Shown here one piece after another: positions 7,550 to 13,271 of a stretch of DNA of 22,793 bases. The stretch is from an uncultured Bacilli bacterium (GTDB taxonomy: Bacteria > Bacillota_I > Bacilli_A > RF39 > UBA660), in NCBI GenBank assembly GCA_910580135.1, contig CAJTXC010000009.1, positions 1-22,793 on the forward strand. The letters are read 5' to 3'. Both the position numbers and the translations under genes were made by a program. How positions within the stretch are numbered: position 1 is the first letter of the stretch; each line of letters starts with the position of its first letter. Below the pieces are notes generated by a model. It saw only the letters and a program-made list of their open reading frames with translations, ran no database searches and was not told the DNA's origin.

Positions 7550-8778
7550 GAATAGGATTATTTACTGATACATATCCCCCTTTTATAAACGGTGTTTCAA
7601 CAAGCGTTTTAATGCTTAAACAAGAACTTGAGAAGATGGGGCATGAAGTTTATGTGGTTACTGTTAATAATGAAGCATTTTCATATAAAAAGGAAGATAA
7701 CGTTTTAAGAATACCTGGTGTACCGATCGGTATAATGGACTTTAGACAATCTGGTATATATCCTTTAAGAGCTTTAAAAATAATAAAAAAGTGGAAACTT
7801 GATGTAATTCATACTCATACTGAGTTTAGTATTGGGGCCTTTGCAAGACTTATATCAAAACAATATAATATCCCTCTTGTTCATACTTATCATACTATGT
7901 ATGAAGAATATATATATTATATAACTAAAGGATATTTTGATTCGGCCTCAAAAAAGTTAGTTGAATATCTAACGTTGTTTTTGTGTGATAAAACAATTGA
8001 TGAACTTATTGTTCCAACAAAAAAAACAAAAGATTTATTTAAAGAAAAATATAAAGTAAAAAGAGACGTACACGTAATTCCATCTGGTATTGATGTTACA
8101 AGATTTTATAAAGAAAATGTAAAAGATTCAGAAATAAAAGAGCTAAAGGAAGAGTTGGGGATAAAGCCAAGAGATTTTACTATTTTATATGTAGGACGTG
8201 TTGCAAAAGAAAAAAATATAGAATTCTTGATTGAAAACTTTAAAGCGGTATCTAAAAAAATACCACGTGCTAAAATGTACATAGTAGGTGATGGCCCTGA
8301 TATGAAGGATCTAATTGAACTTACTTCTCATAATAAACTTGATAATAAGATTGTTTTTGTTGGAAAGGTACCTTGGGATGACGTTCCAAAATATTATTCA
8401 TTGTGTGACTCTTTTGTAACTGCATCAACATCTGAAACCCAAGGCTTAACGGTAATAGAAGCGATGGCAGCATCAAAACCAGTTGTTGCTATAAAAGATG
8501 AAAGTTTTGAACTTGTAATTGAAAGTGGTAAAGATGGAATATTATTTGAAAATGAAGAAGAATATAAAGAAGCATTATTTAAATTATATAAAGATAAGGA
8601 ATTTTGTAACAGTATAAAACAAAATGCTAGAAAAAAAGCTAATTTATATAGTGCAGAAGTTTATGCTAAAAGCGTCCTTGAAATTTATGAAAAACTAATG
8701 AACAAAGATACTAACATAATTAAAAAAACTATTCATAATGTTAAACATGTTTTTGAAAAAAGTGGTGGTAAAAAATGA
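7546..8778 (+). CDS. GT4-family glycosyltransferase, probably glycolipid synthesis
   Basis: A 410-residue GT-B-fold glycosyltransferase. The N-terminal acceptor domain opens with MRIGLFTDTYPPFINGVSTS, which closely resembles diacylglycerol glucosyltransferases such as the Acholeplasma monoglucosyl-diacylglycerol synthase group. The C-terminal domain shows VGRVAKEKN (216-224), VGDGPDM (247-253) and the EX7E motif spanning Glu297 and Glu305 in SETQGLTVIEAMAASKP. It has no membrane helix, so it should act at the inner face of the membrane. The likely job is adding a sugar from a UDP- or GDP-sugar to diacylglycerol or a glycolipid, as a lipoteichoic acid anchor or bilayer lipid; the exact donor and acceptor cannot be read from sequence. 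It shares four-base overlaps with the flippase-like gene before it and with tpiA after it. Confidence 0.87.
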   Translation: MRIGLFTDTYPPFINGVSTSVLMLKQELEKMGHEVYVVTVNNEAFSYKKEDNVLRIPGVPIGIMDFRQSGIYPLRALKIIKKWKLDVIHTHTEFSIGAFARLISKQYNIPLVHTYHTMYEEYIYYITKGYFDSASKKLVEYLTLFLCDKTIDELIVPTKKTKDLFKEKYKVKRDVHVIPSGIDVTRFYKENVKDSEIKELKEELGIKPRDFTILYVGRVAKEKNIEFLIENFKAVSKKIPRAKMYIVGDGPDMKDLIELTSHNKLDNKIVFVGKVPWDDVPKYYSLCDSFVTASTSETQGLTVIEAMAASKPVVAIKDESFELVIESGKDGILFENEEEYKEALFKLYKDKEFCNSIKQNARKKANLYSAEVYAKSVLEIYEKLMNKDTNIIKKTIHNVKHVFEKSGGKK

Positions 8779-9482
8779 AAAAGTTGTTGATATGTAATCA
8801 TAAAATGTTTTTAACTTATGATGAAGCTATTATTTTGAAAAACAAAATGAATGATATTAATTTTGATGATATTAATTTAGTAGTTTGCCCATCATACTTA
8901 AACTTTGATGTTTTTAAAGATTATACTTTAGGAGCGCAAAACTGTTTTTATGAAGATAAAGGAGCTTATACTGGGGAAATATCTTGCTATGATTTAAATC
9001 TTAGAAAAATAAAATATAGTATTGTTGGTCATTCTGATAGAAGAAAGTATGAAACTAACGAAGAGATAAATCTTAAAGTTAAATCATTACTTAAAAATTC
9101 TATGACACCAATCTTATGTATTGGGGAAACAAAAATGGATAAGGAACTAAGAAGAACAAGTGAAGTATTAAAGAAGCAATTATATAGTGCCTTAGACGGA
9201 GTGGTTTTAGATAAATCCCAAGAGCTTGTTATCGCATATGAACCAGTTTGGGCAATCGGAACAGGAAACAATCTATCTAAAGAACAAATAGAAGATACTC
9301 TTATGTATTTAAGAAAGTTATTAGACTTAAAAGAAATCCATAATTATAAGTTGTTATATGGTGGCAGTGTTAATAAATCAAATATTAATTTTATTTTAAA
9401 TGATATAGTAGATGGATACTTACTTGGTAACGCATCAATTAATGATGATGAATTAAAATATATAACAAAGTGTATAAAATAG
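8775..9482 (+). CDS. tpiA: Triosephosphate isomerase, short and divergent
   Basis: TpiA interconverts dihydroxyacetone phosphate and glyceraldehyde 3-phosphate. At 235 residues it is shorter than the usual 248-255. The catalytic residues are all present: Asn8 and Lys10 (ICNHKM instead of GNWKM), His86 in VGHSDRR and Glu156 in AYEPVWAIGTG, followed by phosphate loop LYGGSVN (194-200). Differences from the family norm are His for Trp at residue 9, Asp88 where Glu is almost invariant (GHSERR), and GNAS (218-221) where GGAS binds phosphate. The start overlaps the glycosyltransferase stop (ATGA), so it is translationally coupled and is the last gene of the pgk operon. The substitutions may lower activity but do not remove the core catalytic set; the identification is secure. 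Confidence 0.93.
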   Translation: MKKLLICNHKMFLTYDEAIILKNKMNDINFDDINLVVCPSYLNFDVFKDYTLGAQNCFYEDKGAYTGEISCYDLNLRKIKYSIVGHSDRRKYETNEEINLKVKSLLKNSMTPILCIGETKMDKELRRTSEVLKKQLYSALDGVVLDKSQELVIAYEPVWAIGTGNNLSKEQIEDTLMYLRKLLDLKEIHNYKLLYGGSVNKSNINFILNDIVDGYLLGNASINDDELKYITKCIK

Positions 9483-9490
9483 TGTAAAGC

Positions 9491-9520
9491 AGGATAAAAT
9501 TTGACATTTTATCCTTTTCT
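9491..9520 (+). terminator. Terminator of the pgk-tpiA operon
   Basis: A perfect 10-bp stem (9491-9500 AGGATAAAAT with 9506-9515 ATTTTATCCT) around the 5-nt loop TTGAC, followed by an imperfect T tract (TTTCTT). The weak T tract may allow some read-through. Confidence 0.65.
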
Positions 9521-9558
9521 TATGAGTTATACTTATGTTATTCTAAGTATGTAAAGGT

Positions 9559-9567
9559 AGAAAGGGG
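9559..9567 (+). promoter_or_regulatory. Ribosome binding site touching ATG 9568
   Basis: AGAAAGGGG abuts ATG 9568 with no spacer, but lies nine bases before an in-frame GTG at 9577. This makes GTG 9577 a serious alternative start. The weaker AAAGG at 9553-9557 could serve ATG 9568. Confidence 0.5.
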
Positions 9568-10128
9568 ATGTTTAAAGTGAATGATACTTCTGCTAGAAAA
9601 ATAGAAGAACCTGTTTTAAAGCTTTATGAAGGTAACTTTGATGAAAAAACTAAACTTAATGTTTATGAAAATCCTCATGCCAAAAGAATAAAAGAAATAG
9701 AAAACACTATTGATTGTTTGCTTGATATTAGACTTGAATTAAGTATAAAAAAATTACTAAGTAATGTTATTAGTAAGTTTGAGTTAACAAGCATTGTTGA
9801 TAAAGCAAAACAAAATACTAAAGATGAAGTTGTAAAGCAAGAAATTGATAAGATGTTTGATGAATATCTTATTACTAAAGATAATGCTTTACCTAGTATA
9901 CCTTCTTCAAGTGACGCATGGGAAAAGAATTCAACCGTGCTTGCAACGGAAGTGGAAGCAAAAATAAACAATGAAATTGATGCTCAAAAATTATCATTAA
10001 AAGAAATGGAAGAAATGAGCAAAGATGATTATCAAGATAATGGTAGTGAAAAAGGTGTTTCGATGGTAAAAACTGATAAGCACTATAAAGGAAGTAATGC
10101 TTTTACAGAAATGCAAAAAAACGATTAA
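9568..10128 (+). CDS. Unrecognised 186-residue acidic cytoplasmic protein
   Basis: I do not recognise a family. The protein is hydrophilic with no signal peptide or membrane helix. Residues about 36-120 look helical, with alternating charged and aliphatic residues (for instance ENTIDCLLDIRLELSIKKLL at 45-64), and 130-160 form a second acidic helical stretch rich in Glu and Lys (AKINNEIDAQKLSLKEMEEM). The tail is polar and likely disordered. It has one cysteine and no catalytic-looking motif. The start may instead be GTG 9577 (see the ribosome binding site entry), which would shorten it by three residues. It lies between the pgk-tpiA terminator and its own terminator, directly ahead of spo0A and on the same strand, so it is a one-gene unit. 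Any link with Spo0A is only by position. Confidence 0.75.
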   Translation: MFKVNDTSARKIEEPVLKLYEGNFDEKTKLNVYENPHAKRIKEIENTIDCLLDIRLELSIKKLLSNVISKFELTSIVDKAKQNTKDEVVKQEIDKMFDEYLITKDNALPSIPSSSDAWEKNSTVLATEVEAKINNEIDAQKLSLKEMEEMSKDDYQDNGSEKGVSMVKTDKHYKGSNAFTEMQKND

Positions 10129-10140
10129 AAATATATATTT

Positions 10141-10168
10141 AAGGATGTAGTACTTACATTCTTTTTTT
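10141..10168 (+). terminator. Terminator upstream of spo0A
   Basis: Stem AAGGATGTA (10141-10149) with TACATTCTT (10155-10163), one G-T pair, loop GTACT, followed by a run of Ts. It separates the unknown gene from spo0A. Confidence 0.75.
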
Positions 10169-10169
10169 A

Positions 10170-10176
10170 TTCGACA
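10170..10176 (-). promoter_or_regulatory. Candidate 0A box upstream of spo0A
   Basis: TTCGACA on the plus strand is TGTCGAA on the minus strand, the seven-base consensus of the Bacillus Spo0A-binding box. It lies 71 bp before the spo0A ATG and about 32 bp before the candidate -10. A seven-base match can occur by chance, so the support is its position ahead of spo0A itself. Confidence 0.45.
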
Positions 10177-10201
10177 ATATGTGCTAATTTAATTGAAAAT
10201 A

Positions 10202-10213
10202 GGGGAATATAAT
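10202..10213 (+). promoter_or_regulatory. Candidate spo0A promoter
   Basis: TATAAT at 10208-10213 is a perfect -10 hexamer without a clear -35 at the right distance. The overlapping GGGGAATAT (10202-10210) also fits the sigma-H -10 pattern RnnGAATww, although no AGGA-type -35 is found upstream. The leader includes AGGAGG at 10228-10233, seven bases before the ATG. Confidence 0.45.
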
Positions 10214-10240
10214 TGGGTTAGTTGATGAGGAGGAAAGATT

Positions 10241-11053
10241 ATGAAAGAAATAAAAAATAAAAAAGAAATAAAGGAAGAAAAAGAAGTTAGAGTATTAGTA
10301 GTAGATGATAATGAAAGCTTAGTAGGAATGTTAAAGGAGTATTTTTCAGACCATAAGAAAATAAATATTGTAAAAGAAGCTTATAACGGAGAAGATGCAA
10401 TTGGTGTTATAGAAAAGAATATAGAAAACTTTGATGTTTTATTATTAGATCTTATTATGCCAAAGAAAGATGGAATATACGTATTAGATCAACTTAAGAG
10501 AAAAGGAATTAATAAACCTGTTATAGTAGGAACTTCTTTTAATGCTGACGAAACAATAGCAAGGGTATCAAAATATAATCCAAAACATTTTATATTAAAA
10601 CCATTTGATATGGTTGATTTGGAAAACAAGATACTAGATGCGGTAAGTTTTAAATTAGATAATGATTCTAAAATGAATTTATATCATAATAACTTAGAAA
10701 TTTCTGTAACAAAATTATTACACGGTTTAGGCGTTCCATCACATATAAAAGGTTATCAATATATAAGAGAAGGTGTTATTCTAATGTATGAAAAGCCTGA
10801 TATAGTAGGTGCAATAACTAAAGAATTGTATCCAGAAATAGCAAATCGTTTTGATACAACGGTATCACGTGTTGAAAGAGCAATAAGACATGCTATTGAA
10901 GTTAGTTGGAATAGAGGAGATATCGATCTTATGGAAGAAATATTTGGACATAGTGTAGATTATGATAGAGCTAAACCAACTAATAGTGAATTTATTGTTA
11001 CCGTATCTGATAAACTTAGATTAGAATTTAGTAATGTGAAACAAAGAAGTTAA
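10241..11053 (+). CDS. spo0A: Sporulation transcription factor Spo0A
   Basis: Spo0A is the response regulator that, once phosphorylated, binds 0A boxes and turns on sporulation and other stationary-phase genes in Firmicutes. This 270-residue copy has a receiver domain (about 16-130) with acidic pocket Asp22/Asp23, phospho-acceptor Asp70 in LLLDLIMP, Thr98 and Lys120, each offset by 14 from the Bacillus subtilis positions (56, 84, 106). The Spo0A-specific effector domain (about 152-264) contains GVPSHIKGYQYIREG, the recognition-helix segment SRVERAIRHAIEVSW (209-223) and AKPTNSEFIVTVSDKLRLE. Residues 1-14 are an extra Lys/Glu-rich extension, and the interdomain linker is correspondingly short. 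Start: AGGAGG seven bases upstream. A candidate 0A box precedes it. It may control sporulation or, if other sporulation genes are gone, a different programme. Confidence 0.95.
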   Translation: MKEIKNKKEIKEEKEVRVLVVDDNESLVGMLKEYFSDHKKINIVKEAYNGEDAIGVIEKNIENFDVLLLDLIMPKKDGIYVLDQLKRKGINKPVIVGTSFNADETIARVSKYNPKHFILKPFDMVDLENKILDAVSFKLDNDSKMNLYHNNLEISVTKLLHGLGVPSHIKGYQYIREGVILMYEKPDIVGAITKELYPEIANRFDTTVSRVERAIRHAIEVSWNRGDIDLMEEIFGHSVDYDRAKPTNSEFIVTVSDKLRLEFSNVKQRS

Positions 11054-11070
11054 TTATCTTTGTTTTTTTT
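11039..11070 (+). terminator. Terminator overlapping the end of spo0A
   Basis: Stem AAACAAAG (11039-11046) with CTTTGTTT (11058-11065), 11-nt loop containing the stop codon, then a T run to 11070. The left arm lies in the last codons of spo0A. Confidence 0.7.
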
Positions 11071-11099
11071 ACTATTTTAATAAATTTTTAATAAATAAA

Positions 11100-11108
11100 T
11101 GATATAAT
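11100..11108 (+). promoter_or_regulatory. Extended -10 promoter of the BI-1 family gene
   Basis: TGATATAAT is a perfect extended -10 element 20 bp before the ATG. The upstream stretch is nearly all A and T with no clear -35. AGGAGG at 11116-11121 provides the ribosome binding site. Confidence 0.6.
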
Positions 11109-11128
11109 TAAAACTAGGAGGTATTTAT

Positions 11129-11800
11129 ATGGTTATTGATAGAGAAAATAGTATGTCTAAGTTTTTTACAAAAGTATATTTATGGATGTTTATAGGTTTA
11201 TTAGTATCAGGAGGGGTTGCTTACTATACTTCAGTGACAACAGGTATTAGAGGATTAGTATATAGTTATTTTAACTGGTTTTTGATACTTGAGTTAGTTG
11301 TTGTAATAGCATTTTCAGCACTTAGAAAGAAAGTGTCGCCACTAGTAGCTAAAATATTATTTATAGTTTATTCAGTGGTAAGCGGACTTACTTTATCATC
11401 TATATTTTTAGTATATAGACTAGATAGTATTGGTATGGTATTCTTATCATCAGCTTTAATGTTTGGGCTTATGGCTTTATATGGTTATATAACTAAAACT
11501 AATCTATCATCGTTTGGTAAAGTTTTGATATTTGCGCTTTTAGCAGTAATTATTATGTCACTTATAAACATGTTTATAGGTAATGGAACTTTTGGTATAG
11601 TAATATCCATTATATCAATTGTAGTATTCCTAGGGCTTACCGCATATGATATGCAGTCTTTAAAAGCTATGTATAACTATTATGAAAATGATGAAGCTGA
11701 ATTAGATAAGGTATCTATATATGGTGCGCTTGATTTATACTTAGACTTTATTAACATTTTCTTAAGACTTCTTCAATTATTTGGAAAAAGTAGAGATTAA
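11129..11800 (+). CDS. Bax inhibitor-1 / YccA family membrane protein
   Basis: A 223-residue integral membrane protein of the BI-1 (TMBIM, YccA/YetJ) family. Seven hydrophobic segments are visible at about 15-35, 47-65, 72-97, 102-120, 128-150, 154-173 and 197-218. The family-typical C-terminal parts TAYDMQSLK (171-179) and ALDLYLDFINIFLRLLQLFG (200-219) are present. Asp174 and Asp206 are the likely equivalents of the aspartate pair that gates the pH-sensitive calcium leak in Bacillus YetJ; that assignment is an inference by eye. The start has AGGAGG seven bases upstream. It is a monocistronic unit, with its own promoter and terminator, between spo0A and the S10 operon. Its physiological role in bacteria is poorly known: calcium leak or membrane protein quality control are the leading options. 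Confidence 0.9.
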   Translation: MVIDRENSMSKFFTKVYLWMFIGLLVSGGVAYYTSVTTGIRGLVYSYFNWFLILELVVVIAFSALRKKVSPLVAKILFIVYSVVSGLTLSSIFLVYRLDSIGMVFLSSALMFGLMALYGYITKTNLSSFGKVLIFALLAVIIMSLINMFIGNGTFGIVISIISIVVFLGLTAYDMQSLKAMYNYYENDEAELDKVSIYGALDLYLDFINIFLRLLQLFGKSRD

Positions 11801-11803
11801 AAG

Positions 11804-11843
11804 AAAAAAACATTGGTAAATAATTAATTGCCGATGTTTTTTA
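11804..11843 (+). terminator. Terminator after the BI-1 family gene
   Basis: Stem AAAAAACATTGG (11805-11816) with CCGATGTTTTTT (11831-11842), one T-G pair, 14-nt loop. The A and T flanks make it usable from either strand. Confidence 0.75.
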
Positions 11844-11980
11844 TTTTGGTGCTTTATTATAAAGATAAATTCGAGAATGATCTTTTGCTGTGGAAAACTT
11901 GATCAAATAAACATATATTTCATAAAAAAATAATAAAATTTTATAAGAAGAAAAAAGTTTAAAAAACTTGCTAAAACCCC
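11844..11980. other. AT-rich spacer before the S10 promoter
   Basis: Part of the 348-bp stretch without a gene between the BI-1 family gene and rpsJ. This part is very AT-rich, with A-tracts around 11923-11970, and holds no open reading frame or tRNA that I can support. The A-tracts just upstream of the -35 could act as an UP element for a strong promoter. Confidence 0.5.
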
Positions 11981-12009
11981 TTGAAATAAGGGAATTCTTC
12001 TGATATAAT
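11981..12009 (+). promoter_or_regulatory. Strong promoter of the S10-spc operon
   Basis: TTGAAA (11981-11986), an exact 17-nt spacer, TGA and TATAAT (12004-12009). This is the best sigma-A type promoter in the window, combining a 5/6 -35, a perfect -10 and an extended -10. The -35 lies inside a short palindrome, CCCTT-GAAAT-AAGGG (11978-11992). Confidence 0.85.
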
Positions 12010-12015
12010 GGTTAC

Positions 12016-12148
12016 TGCGTGTAGTTGCATAGATGTGCGAGGTTGCTGATACACCCGGTTAAGTTGTTTTTATAACTTAAAGGAAAATCAGGTAATTCGT
12101 TACGGAGCAAGTCTATACCAGATATAGGCGAAGGGAGGACAATTTAAT
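12016..12148 (+). promoter_or_regulatory. Structured 5' leader of the S10 operon
   Basis: About 133 nt from the predicted transcription start to the rpsJ ATG. It contains TGTGCGAGGTTGCTGATACA (12033-12052) followed by CCCGGT, which I recognise as resembling the leader ahead of rpsJ in other Firmicutes. Downstream are a hairpin (12059-12067 with 12072-12080, tetraloop TTTT), GGAGCAAGTCTATACC (12104-12119) and the ribosome binding site GGGAGG. Firmicutes ribosomal leaders commonly bind a ribosomal protein to give feedback control, and the E. coli S10 leader binds L4, but which protein would bind here is unknown. It is longer and far less AT-rich than the other leaders in this window. Confidence 0.6.
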
Positions 12149-12451
12149 ATGTCAAATAAAATTCGAATTAGATTAAAAGCATATGAACATCGTTCTTTGG
12201 ATTTAGCTGCAAGCAAAATTGTTGAAACAGTTAAACGTTTAGACGGAAAGGTATCTGGTCCAGTACCACTACCAACTGAAATTCAAAAATACACAATTTT
12301 AAGAGCAGTTCACAAATACAAAGATTCTCGTGAACAATTCGAAATGCGTACGCATAAGAGATTAATCGACATCGTTGAACCAAGTAAAGATGTAATTGAT
12401 GCATTACAACATCTTGACTTACCAAGTGGTGTAGAAATCGAAATTAAGTAA
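12149..12451 (+). CDS. rpsJ: Small ribosomal subunit protein S10
   Basis: S10 sits in the head of the 30S subunit and, outside the ribosome, can pair with NusB in antitermination. The 100-residue length is typical (about 102). The core IRIRLKAYEHRSLDLAASKIVETVKR and the RTHKRLIDI loop are standard. It is the first gene of the S10-spc operon, 18 bp before rplC, preceded by the long leader and by GGGAGG at 12133-12138. Confidence 0.97.
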   Translation: MSNKIRIRLKAYEHRSLDLAASKIVETVKRLDGKVSGPVPLPTEIQKYTILRAVHKYKDSREQFEMRTHKRLIDIVEPSKDVIDALQHLDLPSGVEIEIK

Positions 12452-12468
12452 TTATACAGGAGGAAAAA

Positions 12469-13209
12469 ATGGAAAGAAAAGGAATCTTAGGTCGTAAACT
12501 AGGTATGACTCAAGTTTTTGCTAAAGATGGAAAACTTATTCCTGTTACTGTGGTTGAAGTTGAACCTAACGTTGTTACTCAAATTAAAACAGTAGAAACA
12601 GATGGTTATGAAGCTATCCAATTAGGTTTTGATACTAAAAGAGAAAAACTAAGTAACAAAGCAGAGCAAGGTCATCTAGCAAAAGCTAATACTGCTCCTA
12701 AGCGCTTCTTAAAAGAGATTCGCGGAGTAGATGTTAGTAAATATCAACTAGGTCAAGAACTTACAGTTGAAGTTTTTGAAGAAGGAGAAATGGTTGATGT
12801 AAGCGGAATCTCTAAAGGTAAAGGGTTCCAAGGTGTAATTAAACGTTACCACCAATCAAGAGGTCCAATGGGACACGGATCTCAATATCATAGAGGTGTT
12901 GGTTCTCTAGGAACAATGAGACCAATGCGTGTATTCAAAGGTAAGAAATTACCAGGACATATGGGACACGTTAGCGTAACAATGCAAAACTTAGAAATAG
13001 TTGCTGTTATGCCTGAAGAAAACGTAATCTTAATTAAAGGTAATGTTCCAGGTCCTAAAAAGTCTTTAGTTATCATCAAATCAGCTGTTAAAAAGCCAAA
13101 TGTTAAAAGAGAAAAGGTTGAATTAGTAACTTATGTAACTGAAGAACCTAAGGCTGAAGTAGAAACAGCAACTGATGATACAAATACATCACAAGAAACA
13201 GCTGAATAA
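12469..13209 (+). CDS. rplC: Large ribosomal subunit protein L3 with C-terminal tail
   Basis: L3 is an early-assembly 23S rRNA-binding protein near the peptidyl transferase centre. The core (1-209) has GILGRKLGMTQVF at the start, the GISKGKGFQGVIKR segment (113-126) and the central loop GSQYHRGVGSLGTMRPMRVFKG (residues 137-158). At 246 residues it is about 35 longer than the usual 209-211, because of a C-terminal extension from about residue 210 that ends in an acidic, Thr-rich run. The extension is in frame and ends in TAA 42 codons after the conserved core, with no sign of frameshift. A 62-bp gap, the largest inside this operon, follows before rplD. Confidence 0.96.
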   Translation: MERKGILGRKLGMTQVFAKDGKLIPVTVVEVEPNVVTQIKTVETDGYEAIQLGFDTKREKLSNKAEQGHLAKANTAPKRFLKEIRGVDVSKYQLGQELTVEVFEEGEMVDVSGISKGKGFQGVIKRYHQSRGPMGHGSQYHRGVGSLGTMRPMRVFKGKKLPGHMGHVSVTMQNLEIVAVMPEENVILIKGNVPGPKKSLVIIKSAVKKPNVKREKVELVTYVTEEPKAEVETATDDTNTSQETAE

Positions 13210-13271
13210 TTATTGTTTAGCTATTTATAAAGATTTAATAATTAATACTTGTGATGAAAGGAGGAACTAAA

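Noticed and set aside
7540..7552. TGA read as tryptophan (Mycoplasma code)
   Set aside because: TGA ends the flippase-like and glycosyltransferase genes at family-normal lengths, and conserved Trp residues use TGG.
10179..10210. A full sigma-H promoter for spo0A as in Bacillus
   Set aside because: The -10-like GGGGAATAT fits, but no AGGA-type -35 lies 12-14 bases upstream, so sigma-H control is not supported.
11844..12148. A tRNA or small protein gene in the gap before rpsJ
   Set aside because: No cloverleaf, no CCA end, and no start codon with a ribosome binding site and useful frame; the structured part fits a ribosomal leader instead.
12366..12372. Second 0A-like site (TCGACAT) inside rpsJ
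   Set aside because: It lacks the leading T of TTCGACA, lies inside conserved coding sequence and has no promoter nearby.
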